From Duganella fentianensis (lineage in GTDB: Bacteria; Pseudomonadota; Gammaproteobacteria; Burkholderiales; Burkholderiaceae_D): a DNA stretch of 64,000 bases. Where the stretch lies: the NCBI RefSeq assembly GCF_009857835.1, contig NZ_WWCL01000001.1, positions 186,001 through 250,000 on the forward strand. The letters run 5' to 3'. Each line of letters begins with the position of its first letter. Position 1 is the stretch's first letter. Position numbers and translations under genes: made by a program. Of this stretch, positions 45,105 through 54,164 are shown one piece after another. The notes under the pieces were generated by a model. That model was not told the origin of the DNA and ran no database searches. It was given only the letters and a program-made list of their open reading frames with translations.

Positions 45105-45620
45105 TCAGGTGATCTGGTCTATGCGCTGATCGGCCACGGCGGCAGCGTAATCCTGTGCTGCACCGAGGCCGGGAATATGGATGGCTGGCGCCAGTTCCAG
45201 CAGGGGCACCAGTACAAAGGCCCGCTCGGTAATGCGCGGGTGCGGCACGGTCAGCGTGGGTGTATCGATACGGGCATTGGCGTACAGCAGCAGATCGAGG
45301 TCCAGCGTGCGCGGCGCGTTGCGGTAGGGGCGCTCGCGGCCATGGGCCTGTTCGATGCCGTGCAGAGCTGCCAGCAGCTCGGCCGCGCCCAGCGTGGTGC
45401 TGATGCGGGCCACGGCGTTGATGTAGTCGTCGCCACCGGCGTCTATCGGTGCCGTGCGGTACAGCGAGGATGCCGCCATCAGCGTGCAGCCGGGCAGCGC
45501 TTGCAGGCGGCGCAAGGCGTCTTCCACCTGCGCACGCGCGTCGCCCAGATTGGCGCCTATGCCGATGTAGGCAATGGCGAAGGGCAGGCCGCCCTGTTCA
45601 GCCATGTTATGGATACTCAT
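45105..45620 (-). CDS. folK: 2-amino-4-hydroxy-6-hydroxymethyldihydropteridine pyrophosphokinase
   Basis: Folate enzyme that pyrophosphorylates hydroxymethyldihydropterin with ATP. The 171 residues carry YIGIGANLGDA, SSLYRTAPI and the signature RNAPRTLDLDLLLY. It lies 14 bp after pcnB and before panB, an order known from other betaproteobacteria. Start could also be the ATG five codons later at 45605. Confidence 0.93.
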   Translation of the reverse strand: MSIHNMAEQGGLPFAIAYIGIGANLGDARAQVEDALRRLQALPGCTLMAASSLYRTAPIDAGGDDYINAVARISTTLGAAELLAALHGIEQAHGRERPYRNAPRTLDLDLLLYANARIDTPTLTVPHPRITERAFVLVPLLELAPAIHIPGLGAAQDYAAAVADQRIDQIT

Positions 45621-45634
45621 GATGCGGCAGCAGC

Positions 45635-47044
45635 TTAATCGTGCTCGCCGTGGCTGCCGTCGCCAACAGCATTGCTGCCGCCTTCAGCGCCTTCGCCGCC
45701 TTTGCCAGAACGGTTACGGCCGCCGCGACGGGGACCGCGCTTGCGTTTGGCGCCGCCGCTGCTAGCCGGCTGGCTGGCCGCCGTGATCAGCTGTTCGCGC
45801 TCGGCTTCGTCGCCCTCGTAGAAGGCGGTCCACCACTCGCCGATCTCGGCGTCGATTTCACCCGAAGCGCAGCGCAGCAGCAGGAAGTCGTAGCCGGCGC
45901 GGAAGCGCAGGTGTTCCAGCAGCTTGTATGGGGCTTTGCCGACGCGACGCTCGAAGCGTGGCTGCATGGCCCAGATGTCGCGCATGTCGGAACCGATCTT
46001 GCGCTGTAGTGCCAGTTTTTCCGTCTGCGATTCCAGCACATCGTCGGCCGCCAGATGCAGCGCAGGAATGGTCTGCTCGCCCGAGGCGCGGTAGGCTTCC
46101 CATTTTTCCAGTACCTGATGCCACAGCAGTGACGCAAACAGGAAGCCCGGCGATGCCGTCTTGCCGGCGTGGATGCGGGCATCGGTGGAATCCAGTGCCA
46201 GCGTGACGAACTTGGCGCCCAGCGGCTGCTCCAGCACTACGTCCAGCAGCGGCAGCAGGCCATGGTGCAGGCCCTGGGTGCGCAGTTGCTGCAGGCAGGC
46301 CAGTGCATGGCCGCTCATCAGCAGCTTGAGCATTTCGTCGAAGATGCGCGCGGCCGGCACGTTGTTGATCAGCGGTGCCATCACCTTGATCGGTGCGCCC
46401 GTATGCGGCTCGATGTCGAATTTCAGTTTGGCGGCAAAGCGCACCACGCGCAGCATGCGCACAGGGTCTTCGCGGTAGCGGGTTTCCGGCTGGCCGATGA
46501 TGCGCAGCATTTTGGCGCGGATGTCGGCGATACCGCCGTGGTAATCGAGTACCTGCTGGTTGGCAGGGTTGTAGTACATGGCGTTGATAGTGAAATCGCG
46601 CCGTGCCGCATCTTCGGCCTGACTGCCGAAGGTGTTATCGCGCAGCACGCGGCCATGTTCGTCTTTCGGTGCGTTGTCCGAACTGGTGCCGCGGAAGGTA
46701 GTCACTTCCAGCAGATCCTGACCGAACATCACGTGCACGATCTGGAAGCGCTTGCCGATGATGAAGGCGCGGCGGAATAGCTTGCGCACCTGCTCCGGCG
46801 TGGCATTGGTGGCGATGTCGAAGTCTTTCGGCTTCACGCCCAGCAGCAGGTCGCGCACGGCGCCGCCCACTACGAAGGCTTCGAAGCCGGCTTCCTGCAG
46901 CGTGCTGGTGACGCGTACGGCGTTGTTCGACAGCAGACGCGGATCGATACCATGGGCGTCCGGCCCCAGCACCACAGGGGCGCTGGTATCGCGTTCGGCT
47001 TTGCTCTTGGTGCCGAGGATTTTGCGGATCAGTTTCTTAATCAT
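45635..47044 (-). CDS. pcnB: Poly(A) polymerase I
   Basis: Nucleotidyltransferase that adds poly(A) tails to RNA. Motifs: FVVGGAVRDLLLG with the catalytic DFDIAT, then RRAFIIGKRFQIVHV and RREDPVRMLRVVRFAAK-type tRNA nucleotidyltransferase-fold sequence (ETRYREDPVRMLRVVRF). The C-terminus ends in a basic tail rich in Arg, Lys and Gly (RKRGPRRGGRNRSG) typical for RNA binding. The ATG at 47044 gives MIKKLIRKILG, as in relatives; the frame is open further upstream. It overlaps the HAD gene by 8 bp. Confidence 0.94.
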   Translation of the reverse strand: MIKKLIRKILGTKSKAERDTSAPVVLGPDAHGIDPRLLSNNAVRVTSTLQEAGFEAFVVGGAVRDLLLGVKPKDFDIATNATPEQVRKLFRRAFIIGKRFQIVHVMFGQDLLEVTTFRGTSSDNAPKDEHGRVLRDNTFGSQAEDAARRDFTINAMYYNPANQQVLDYHGGIADIRAKMLRIIGQPETRYREDPVRMLRVVRFAAKLKFDIEPHTGAPIKVMAPLINNVPAARIFDEMLKLLMSGHALACLQQLRTQGLHHGLLPLLDVVLEQPLGAKFVTLALDSTDARIHAGKTASPGFLFASLLWHQVLEKWEAYRASGEQTIPALHLAADDVLESQTEKLALQRKIGSDMRDIWAMQPRFERRVGKAPYKLLEHLRFRAGYDFLLLRCASGEIDAEIGEWWTAFYEGDEAEREQLITAASQPASSGGAKRKRGPRRGGRNRSGKGGEGAEGGSNAVGDGSHGEHD

Positions 47045-47711
47045 TGAATAGGTCGATATGTGGCCAGCCATGTTCGGCGGCATGCTGTTTGAGTTTGGCG
47101 TTCGGATTGGTGGCGACCGGATGGCTGACGATGGACATCAGTGGCAGATCGTTATGCGAATCGCTGTAGAAGTGCACCGTGCCGAAGTCCTCCAGCTGCT
47201 TGCCCATCTTGGCCAGCCATGCTTTGGTGTGGGTGACTTTGCCCGCGCCCTGGGTGGGTGTGCCGAGCAGTTTGCCGGTCAGATTGCCTTCGGCATCGGT
47301 TTCCGGCACGGCGGCAATCAGGTGCTCCACGCCCAGCGCCTTGGCGATAGGGGTGGTGACAAACTGGTTGGTGGCCGTGACGATGGCCAGCAGATCGCCC
47401 GCTTCGCGGTGCTTCTGCAGCAGGGCCAGCGCGCTTGGGCGGATCGCCGGCAGGATCACTTCGTTCATGTACTGCTCCTGCATCGCTGCCAGCCGCTCGC
47501 GCGGGAAGCTGGCCAGCGTGCCGAGCGAGAATTCCAGATATTCGACAGGATCGAGCGTGCCGGCCTGATACTGGGCGAAGAAGGCGTCGTTACGGCGGGC
47601 GAATTCGGCCGCATCGACAGCGCCTATGCGCACGAGGAACTGGCCCCACTCGTAGTCGGAGTCGATGGGCAGCAGGGTATGGTCGAGGTCAAATAAAGCG
47701 AGATTCATCAT
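47037..47711 (-). CDS. HAD-IB family phosphatase (SerB-like)
   Basis: Haloacid dehalogenase-type phosphatase, 224 residues. Motif I is FDLDHTLLPIDSD, motif II the Thr in IVTATNQFV, and motif III/IV FYSDSHNDLPLM. The subfamily includes phosphoserine phosphatase and related hydrolases; the substrate is not known. ATG at 47711 overlaps the hda stop (ATGA); 47708 is equally possible. It is conserved between hda and pcnB in betaproteobacteria. Confidence 0.88.
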   Translation of the reverse strand: MMNLALFDLDHTLLPIDSDYEWGQFLVRIGAVDAAEFARRNDAFFAQYQAGTLDPVEYLEFSLGTLASFPRERLAAMQEQYMNEVILPAIRPSALALLQKHREAGDLLAIVTATNQFVTTPIAKALGVEHLIAAVPETDAEGNLTGKLLGTPTQGAGKVTHTKAWLAKMGKQLEDFGTVHFYSDSHNDLPLMSIVSHPVATNPNAKLKQHAAEHGWPHIDLFND

Positions 47712-48394
47712 GCTTGGGCTTCCGCCTGCAACCACTCGCGCAGCAAGGGCAGAGTGATCGGGCGTTGGGTTTGTAGGGAATACTGGTCCAGCGAATCGAG
47801 CATGGTCGAAAGTGACCGCATGTCGCGCTGGAAGTGCGACAGCAAGTAGGGTATCACGCCCGGCGACAGGGTCAAGCCACGGGCGCTGGCAGCGGCACTC
47901 AGGGCGGCGGCCTTTTCGTCGTCGGTCAGTCCGTGTACCTGATAGATCAGGCCCCAGCCCATGCGGGTGCGCAGGTCTTCACGTACGGGCAGCACGGCCG
48001 GTGCTACCGCGCCGCTGCACACCATGTAGGCCGAGTTGGCGCGGATTTCGTTGAACAGGGCGAAGGCGTCGATCTGCGCCAGCGGCGAGAGCTTTTCGCA
48101 GTCGTCCAGCAGATACAGGTCGACTTCGGGCGAGTAGACGAATTCCGATTCGATCGAGAATGGCGAGATATAGCGCGCGCGCAGCTGGTCCGCCTCGCTG
48201 CCGGCGCTGGCCAGCGCCTTGAGCAGGTGGCTTTTGCCCACGCCCTCGTTGCCCCACAGGTAGGCGAAATGCTCGCGCGCGCTGCGGTCGGCGAACTGCC
48301 CCAGCAGCGCCACGGCTTCGGCGTTCTGTCCTACCTCGAAGGAGCTGAGGCTGTGCGCCGGGTCTGCGCCTAAATCGAGCACCAGCTGCTTCAT
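47708..48394 (-). CDS. hda: DnaA regulatory inactivator Hda
   Basis: AAA+ protein, 228 residues, homologous to DnaA domain III. With the sliding clamp it stimulates hydrolysis of DnaA-ATP and limits re-initiation. The N-terminal MKQLVLDLG contains the clamp-binding QLxLxL motif. The Walker A region reads WGNEGVGKSHLLKA and Walker B LYLLDDCEKLS. It starts 48 bp after the PerM-like gene and overlaps the HAD gene by four bases. Confidence 0.92.
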   Translation of the reverse strand: MKQLVLDLGADPAHSLSSFEVGQNAEAVALLGQFADRSAREHFAYLWGNEGVGKSHLLKALASAGSEADQLRARYISPFSIESEFVYSPEVDLYLLDDCEKLSPLAQIDAFALFNEIRANSAYMVCSGAVAPAVLPVREDLRTRMGWGLIYQVHGLTDDEKAAALSAAASARGLTLSPGVIPYLLSHFQRDMRSLSTMLDSLDQYSLQTQRPITLPLLREWLQAEAQA

Positions 48395-48442
48395 GGCACC
48401 CGCCTGAATGTGATCATTTGCATAACGTTTTTCTGTTCCACG

Positions 48443-49525
48443 TCACGCATTATAGAAGCTGCTGCGCAGGTAGTGGCTGCGCAGGTGTTTAAAGGCCACC
48501 ATCAGGATGGCGGAAGCGGGCAATGCCAGCAGCACGCCGACGAAGCCGAACAGCTGGCCGAAGGCCATCAGGGCGAAGATCACGGCCAGCGGATTGAGGC
48601 CGATACGCTCGCCGACGAGGCGTGGCGTGAGGAAGAAACCTTCGATCACCTGACCTGCACCGTAGATGATGGCCACGGCCACCATGCCACTCAGGTCGTT
48701 AAACTGCAGCACGGCCGAAATCAGCGCCAGTATCAGCCCCAGACCAAAGCCCAGATAGGGAATGAACACCAGCAGGCCCGTAATGATCCCCACCGGCAGC
48801 GCGACTTCGAAACCGGCGATGCCCAGCGCGGCCGAGTAGTACACGGCCAGTACCAGCATCACCAGCAGCTGGCCGCGCAGATACTGCGCCAGCAGGGCGT
48901 CGACTTCTTCGGCCATGGCCACGGTCGCGCCTATCCAGCGGCGCGGCACGCAGGCGGCGATACGGGCCAGCATGGCGTGCCAGTCCAGCAGCAGGTAGAA
49001 CAGCACCACCGGAATCAGCACCAGCGTGGCCAGCCAGCCCAGTACGGCCGTGCCGCCGGTGCGGGCGGAATTGAGTATGGTGGTCCAGATTTCGTCGCCG
49101 CTGGTGGCCATCTGCTGCGACACCAGCTTCTTGATGCCTATGCTGTCGAGGCGGATTTTCACGCCCATTTCCTGCAGGCGAGGACCCAGCAAGTCGTTGA
49201 TCTTGGCCAGAAACGCGGGGATCTGCGCCTGCATCAGGGGGATTTCCTTTTGCAGCACGGGCACCACGATCAGCACCAGCGTGGTGATGGCGGAGAAAAA
49301 CAGCAGCATCACCAGCACCACGGCCAGTGCGCGCGGCGCCTGCCAGCGGTGCAGACGGACGCGGTGCAGCGCATCGACGCCGGGATTGAGCGCATAGGCG
49401 AAAATCGCGGCGGCGAGGAAGGGCGTGAGGATGGGGCCCAGTGTCACCAGCAGGAAGAAAAATGCCGCCCAGACCGCGAGCCAGAATGCTGTTTGCTTTT
49501 GCTCTAGCGTGAGGGGAAATGGCAT
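48443..49525 (-). CDS. AI-2E/PerM family membrane protein
   Basis: Polytopic inner membrane protein, 360 residues, with paired N-terminal hydrophobic segments (about 11-45), a long amphipathic region (about 90-150), and four to five more helices. LLVFIPYLGFGLGLILALISA and the ending FGFVGVLLALPASAILMVAFKHL are typical of the PerM/AI-2E exporter family. Function is not well defined (PerM-like permease). It is divergent from purM and upstream of hda, the usual betaproteobacterial arrangement. Confidence 0.88.
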   Translation of the reverse strand: MPFPLTLEQKQTAFWLAVWAAFFFLLVTLGPILTPFLAAAIFAYALNPGVDALHRVRLHRWQAPRALAVVLVMLLFFSAITTLVLIVVPVLQKEIPLMQAQIPAFLAKINDLLGPRLQEMGVKIRLDSIGIKKLVSQQMATSGDEIWTTILNSARTGGTAVLGWLATLVLIPVVLFYLLLDWHAMLARIAACVPRRWIGATVAMAEEVDALLAQYLRGQLLVMLVLAVYYSAALGIAGFEVALPVGIITGLLVFIPYLGFGLGLILALISAVLQFNDLSGMVAVAIIYGAGQVIEGFFLTPRLVGERIGLNPLAVIFALMAFGQLFGFVGVLLALPASAILMVAFKHLRSHYLRSSFYNA

Positions 49526-49687
49526 GGAGTGTGATTTAGATAGTTAAAAACGGCTGTGGCGCTAGGCATTTTGCTAAAATAGCGGTCTTACCGGCTTGTC
49601 GCGCTGCTTTTTTGCGCATTTTCGTGCCATTTTGCTACGAAACAGGTCGCCGCCTTCTATTTTACCGCCTCCGCTGCGAAATACACC

Positions 49688-50731
49688 ATGAGCCAAACTT
49701 CTAATGTTTCCCTGTCTTACCGTGATGCCGGCGTCGATATCGATGCAGGTGACGCTTTAGTCGAAGCGATCAAGCCATTTGCCAAGCGCACCCTGCGCGA
49801 AGGCGTGATGGGCGGCTTGGGTGGTTTCGGCGCCATGTTCGAAATTAGCAAGAAGTTCAAGGAGCCAGTGCTGGTTTCCGGTACCGACGGCGTGGGCACC
49901 AAGCTGAAACTGGCATTCGAACTGAATCGCCACGACACCGTGGGCATCGATCTGGTGGCCATGAGCGTCAACGACATTCTGGTACAGGGCGCCGAGCCAC
50001 TGTTCTTCCTCGACTATTTCGCCTGCGGCAAACTGGATGTGGCCACCGCCACCGATGTGATCAAGGGCATCGCCCAGGGTTGCGAACAGGCTGGCTGCGC
50101 GCTGATCGGCGGCGAAACGGCTGAAATGCCGTCGATGTACCCGGCCGGTGAATACGACCTGGCCGGCTTCGCCGTGGGCGCGGTAGAAAAATCGCAGATC
50201 ATCGACGGCACCAAGATCGTACCGGGCGACGTGGTACTGGGCCTGGCCTCGTCGGGCGTGCACTCGAACGGTTATTCGCTGGTGCGCAAGATCATCGAAG
50301 TGGCCAAGCCTGATCTGGAAGGCGACTTCCACGGCCGCAAACTGGCTGACGTGCTGATGCAGCCTACCCGCATCTACGTGAAGCCGCTGCTGGCGCTGAT
50401 GGCTTCGATGGAAGTCAAAGGCATGGTGCATATCACCGGCGGTGGTCTGGTAGAAAACATCCCGCGCGTACTGCAGGACGGTCTGGTGGCCGAACTGGAT
50501 GCGAAATCGTGGACCATGCCTCCGCTGTTCACCTGGCTGCAGCAGCATGGCGGCGTAGCCGACGCAGAAATGCACCGCGTATTCAACTGCGGCATCGGCA
50601 TGACCGTGATCGTTTCGCAGGAAAACGCTGCCGCTGCCAAAGCCCAGCTGGAAGCGGCTGGCGAAACCGTCTACACCATCGGCCGCATCCGCGCCCGCGT
50701 GGGCGACGAGCACCAGACCATCGTGGTGTAA
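49688..50731 (+). CDS. purM: Phosphoribosylformylglycinamidine cyclo-ligase
   Basis: Closes the imidazole ring to give AIR in purine synthesis, using ATP. The 347 residues match the family: [58 protein letters not shown] and [17 protein letters not shown]. It stands alone, divergent from the PerM-like gene and convergent with pfp. The 162-bp upstream gap contains an AT-rich TAAAAT near 49574, a possible -10. A strong terminator follows. Confidence 0.96.
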   Translation: MSQTSNVSLSYRDAGVDIDAGDALVEAIKPFAKRTLREGVMGGLGGFGAMFEISKKFKEPVLVSGTDGVGTKLKLAFELNRHDTVGIDLVAMSVNDILVQGAEPLFFLDYFACGKLDVATATDVIKGIAQGCEQAGCALIGGETAEMPSMYPAGEYDLAGFAVGAVEKSQIIDGTKIVPGDVVLGLASSGVHSNGYSLVRKIIEVAKPDLEGDFHGRKLADVLMQPTRIYVKPLLALMASMEVKGMVHITGGGLVENIPRVLQDGLVAELDAKSWTMPPLFTWLQQHGGVADAEMHRVFNCGIGMTVIVSQENAAAAKAQLEAAGETVYTIGRIRARVGDEHQTIVV

Positions 50732-50748
50732 GTCTTTAGCATTGAATT

Positions 50749-50785
50749 AAAAAGCGCAGCCCCGTTTTGGGGCTGCGCTTTTTTT
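50749..50785. terminator. Strong bidirectional terminator between purM and pfp
   Basis: GCGCAGCCCC (50754-50763) pairs with GGGGCTGCGC (50769-50778) around a GTTTT loop. It is flanked by five A on the left and seven T on the right, so it can act for both convergent genes. Confidence 0.93.
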
Positions 50786-50796
50786 ACGGGCGGCGC

Positions 50797-52011
50797 CTAT
50801 TTGTGCAGAATCTTGGCGACGGGAGCGGGGCGCAGGCGGAACGCGTCCGGCATGCCGGAACCCAGTAGCGGGCGCAGGTACAGGCGGAAGGCATCCGTCA
50901 CGTCGGTGCCGCTGGCGCTGATAAACTCATCTTCCATGGTGCGCGTCTTGCCCGCTACCGCATCGAGCGGCAGCAGTTCATAATCGACCGAATAGAAGCC
51001 CGTGCGCTTGATGGCGACCGAGCCATTGCGCTGGCCCCACATGGCAAACTGCACAGCCTTTTCGCCCACTTCGCGTGCTTCGCGCTGGTCCACGTCGGAT
51101 ACGCAGCCGATGAAGGAGCGCTGCAGATAGCCGAAGGTGTCGCCCCGTACCCGCTTGATGCCCAGCTTGGCCTTGATCTCGTCGCACAGCAGATCGGCCA
51201 GCGCACCCGTGCCCGATAGCTGGACATTGCCATGGGCATCGTGTTCGATATCTTTTGCCAGCAGGCTGGCGATGGGCGTACCGGAGGCGTCGTGTATGCC
51301 TTCCGATACGGCGATTACGCAGCGGCCATAGCGCGCATAGCAGGCTTTGACGTCCTTCAGGAACTGCTCGAGCGAGAACACGCGCTCGGGCAGATAGATC
51401 AGGTGCGGGCCATCGTCGGCAAACTTCTTGCCCAGCGCCGAAGCGGCGGTCAGAAAACCTGCGTGGCGGCCCATCACCACGCCCACATACACACCGGGCA
51501 GCGAAGCGTTATCGAGATTGGCACCGGCGAATGCCTGCGCCACAAAGCGCGCGGCAGAAGGGAAGCCGGGCGTGTGGTCACTGCCGACCAGATCGTTGTC
51601 GATGGTTTTGGGGATGTGGATGCAGCGCAGCGGGTAGCCCGCTGCCTGCGCCTGTTCGCTGACGATGCGCACCGTGTCGGAGGAGTCATTGCCGCCGATG
51701 TAGTAGAACTGTTCGATCTGGTGCGCCTGCAGTACCTTGAAGATTTCGGCGCAGTAGGGCACGTCGGGCTTGTCGCGGGTGGAGCCCAGCGCTGACGAGG
51801 GCGTGGCCGCCACCAGTTCCAGATTGTGGCTGGTTTCGCGCGTCAGATCGACCAGATCTTCGTTGATGATGCCGCGCACGCCATGCAGCGCGCCATACAC
51901 CAGACTGACATCGCGGAAGCGGCGCGCTTCCAGCACCACGCCGGCCAGTGACTGATTGATCACGGCGGTAGGCCCGCCTCCCTGTGCGACCAGAATTTTG
52001 CCTGAAGACAT
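50797..52011 (-). CDS. pfp: Phosphofructokinase, pyrophosphate-dependent type
   Basis: Phosphorylates fructose-6-phosphate. It has 404 residues. Residues that distinguish phosphoryl donors point to pyrophosphate: GGNDSSD has Asp where ATP enzymes have Gly (E. coli 104), and PKTIDNDL has Lys instead of Gly (E. coli 124). The usual first Asp of GGDDS is Asn here. GGGPTAVINQS and MGRHAGFLTAAS are also typical. PPi use makes the step reversible. It is a single gene or paired with the S9 peptidase gene 53 bp upstream. Confidence 0.88.
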   Translation of the reverse strand: MSSGKILVAQGGGPTAVINQSLAGVVLEARRFRDVSLVYGALHGVRGIINEDLVDLTRETSHNLELVAATPSSALGSTRDKPDVPYCAEIFKVLQAHQIEQFYYIGGNDSSDTVRIVSEQAQAAGYPLRCIHIPKTIDNDLVGSDHTPGFPSAARFVAQAFAGANLDNASLPGVYVGVVMGRHAGFLTAASALGKKFADDGPHLIYLPERVFSLEQFLKDVKACYARYGRCVIAVSEGIHDASGTPIASLLAKDIEHDAHGNVQLSGTGALADLLCDEIKAKLGIKRVRGDTFGYLQRSFIGCVSDVDQREAREVGEKAVQFAMWGQRNGSVAIKRTGFYSVDYELLPLDAVAGKTRTMEDEFISASGTDVTDAFRLYLRPLLGSGMPDAFRLRPAPVAKILHK

Positions 52012-52064
52012 GCCTGCTCCTCCGTATCCGTTGAACCAGCTGTCCTCAGACTATAGCGCGAACT

Positions 52065-54068
52065 TCAGTGCTTGCCGATATGTTTATCGAGGAATTTTTC
52101 GACCCGGCTCCAGAAATCGTAGCGCGTGGCCGGCAGTGCCCAGCCGTGGCCTTCGTCCGGATACTCCACCCATTCGACGTCGGGATTGGTCTGCTTGACG
52201 GCATCGTAGAAGCGCGTGCCATGCACCAGCGGTACGCGCAGATCGGAGCCGCCGTGGGCCAGCAGCAGCGGGCGCGTGATGCGCGCTGCCTGCAGCAGAG
52301 GCGAAGTGGCTTTGAGCTGCTCGGCATCCTTTTCCGGGTCTCCCACCAGCTGCGGAATGCCATACTGTTTCCAGCTCTCTGACATGTCCGAAACATAGGC
52401 CCAGTGACCGGTGCGCAGCAGGTTGATGTCGGTGACGCCAGCCCATTCGATACCGCAGCGGTAGAGATCGGGATCTCTGACCAGCCCCATCAGGGTGGCG
52501 TAACCGCCATAGCTGGCACCTGCAATGCAGATGCGCTGGGCATCGGCGGTGCCGCGCGCGATGGCCCAGCGCGTACCGTCGGCGATATCGTCCTGCATCT
52601 TCAGGCCCCATTGCTTCCAGCCAGCCTGGAAGTGCTGCTTGCCGAAGCCGGTGCTGCCACGGAATTCCGGCTGCAGCACGGCATAACCGCGCGAGGCGAG
52701 GAACTGTACCTGCGGATCCCAGTGCCAGCTATTGCCACGCGTGAATGGGCCGCCATGTACCAGCACCACCATGGGCAGGTTCTTGCCTTCACCCTGAGGT
52801 ACGGTAAGCCATGCGGGAATGTCGAGACCATCGCGGGCCTTGTAGTGCACCAGCATGGTTCTGGCCATCTGCTCCGGATGTATCGTGGGGTAGGCTTCGC
52901 CGAGGCTGGAGAGCTTCTGCGTTTCGCGGTTGTACAGCATGGTACGGTTAGGCCAGACATCGGCGTAGGCGTTCACCAGTATCCACGGGCTCTCGTTACG
53001 GCGCGCTACCGTCAGCAGATTGATGGTGTTAGGCAGCATGCTATCGACCTTGGCCTGCATGGCCTTGAGATCGTCATCCAGCCATTCCGTGGCATAGGCA
53101 TCGCTCAGGAAGCGCACGCCCAGCAGTTTTTGCTGGTTGAGTATCAGGTGGCCGCTGAAATCATAGCCATCGAGCCGCACCACTGGCTTGTCGGACAAGG
53201 TCAGCTGGTTGAGGTCGAAGGTGTAGACGGCGGAGGTATTCTGGCCATTGCTGGCGATGACGTAGAGCGTGCCATCCGGACCAAACGAGAGCGGGGTGAA
53301 ACTCCCCTTGCTATTGCCGTAGGCGTGGAACTCGGCCAGTTTGCGCCAGCTTTGCGTGGCGGGGTCGCGATACAGGATGGTGCTGACACCTTTATCCAGC
53401 GTCTGTACCAGCCGCGGCTCGCCCTGGAAATCGAGCAGCCAGTGCATGGCATGGTCGGGCGTTTCAATGCGCTCGGCGGCCAACCGGCCGGTGACGGTAT
53501 TCACTTTTAGCAGGCTGACGTAGTCGATCTGGGCGCGGCCACTGTAGTGGCGCTCCTGCACATACAGGTAGTCGCTATTCTGCGCCCCTGCCTGACCCAG
53601 CAGGAAAGTGTGGTTGGACAGCAGGTCGCGGCTCAAGCGGGTGGCCGAAGCATCCGTGACGAAGGGGATGCTGGAGCGCATAGCCAGCTGGCGGAAACCG
53701 CTGCCATCGCGGTTGACCGCATACAGGCCGGGCCAGTAGCGCTGATTTCCCTGTGCTGCTTCGCGGTCGGCCGCCGTGAAAGCCAGGCGCTGGTCATTCA
53801 CCCATTGAAAATCGCCCACGTCAGCATCGCTGAAATTACCTACAACAGTGATCTTCTGGGTTTCCAGTTCGAGCACGGCCAGCCGTTCGCGCTTGCCGCT
53901 GGCGCCGATCTTGACGGCCAGGTATTTGCCGTTGGGGGAGAGTACGGTGGCGCTCAGTTGCGGATTCGCGAAGAAGTCGCTGAGTGTGGGCTGCTCTGCA
54001 GCCTGCACCGGAGCACACAGCGATTGCACCAGCAACAGCGCAGACAGGAAGTAAGGGCGTAGGAACAT
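52065..54068 (-). CDS. Secreted S9 family (prolyl oligopeptidase-like) peptidase
   Basis: Serine peptidase, 667 residues. The ATG at 54068 gives a clear signal peptide (MFLRPYFLSALLLVQSLCAP, cleavage after VQAA), so it is chosen over the longer open frame. A beta-propeller domain (about 30-390) precedes the alpha/beta-hydrolase domain. The nucleophile is Ser in IAGASYGGYATLMG (near residue 518), with Asp in HGGSDLRVPLVHG and His in PDEGHGWALP. It would cleave peptides in the periplasm or outside. Specificity is unknown. Confidence 0.9.
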   Translation of the reverse strand: MFLRPYFLSALLLVQSLCAPVQAAEQPTLSDFFANPQLSATVLSPNGKYLAVKIGASGKRERLAVLELETQKITVVGNFSDADVGDFQWVNDQRLAFTAADREAAQGNQRYWPGLYAVNRDGSGFRQLAMRSSIPFVTDASATRLSRDLLSNHTFLLGQAGAQNSDYLYVQERHYSGRAQIDYVSLLKVNTVTGRLAAERIETPDHAMHWLLDFQGEPRLVQTLDKGVSTILYRDPATQSWRKLAEFHAYGNSKGSFTPLSFGPDGTLYVIASNGQNTSAVYTFDLNQLTLSDKPVVRLDGYDFSGHLILNQQKLLGVRFLSDAYATEWLDDDLKAMQAKVDSMLPNTINLLTVARRNESPWILVNAYADVWPNRTMLYNRETQKLSSLGEAYPTIHPEQMARTMLVHYKARDGLDIPAWLTVPQGEGKNLPMVVLVHGGPFTRGNSWHWDPQVQFLASRGYAVLQPEFRGSTGFGKQHFQAGWKQWGLKMQDDIADGTRWAIARGTADAQRICIAGASYGGYATLMGLVRDPDLYRCGIEWAGVTDINLLRTGHWAYVSDMSESWKQYGIPQLVGDPEKDAEQLKATSPLLQAARITRPLLLAHGGSDLRVPLVHGTRFYDAVKQTNPDVEWVEYPDEGHGWALPATRYDFWSRVEKFLDKHIGKH

Positions 54069-54137
54069 AGAATGCTTTCTTGAATCGGATTTGGGCCATG
54101 GGCAACTGGCCGTTCCGGTCACGATAGCATCTAGTTG

Positions 54138-54159
54138 TTAAAAACGCCATATTGCGTTT
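54138..54159 (-). terminator. Terminator after the symporter gene
   Basis: AAACGC (54142-54147) and GCGTTT (54154-54159) form a 6-bp stem. On the minus strand the stem is followed by TTTTTAACAA. It begins six bases after the symporter stop codon. Confidence 0.6.
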
Positions 54160-54164
54160 GTATA

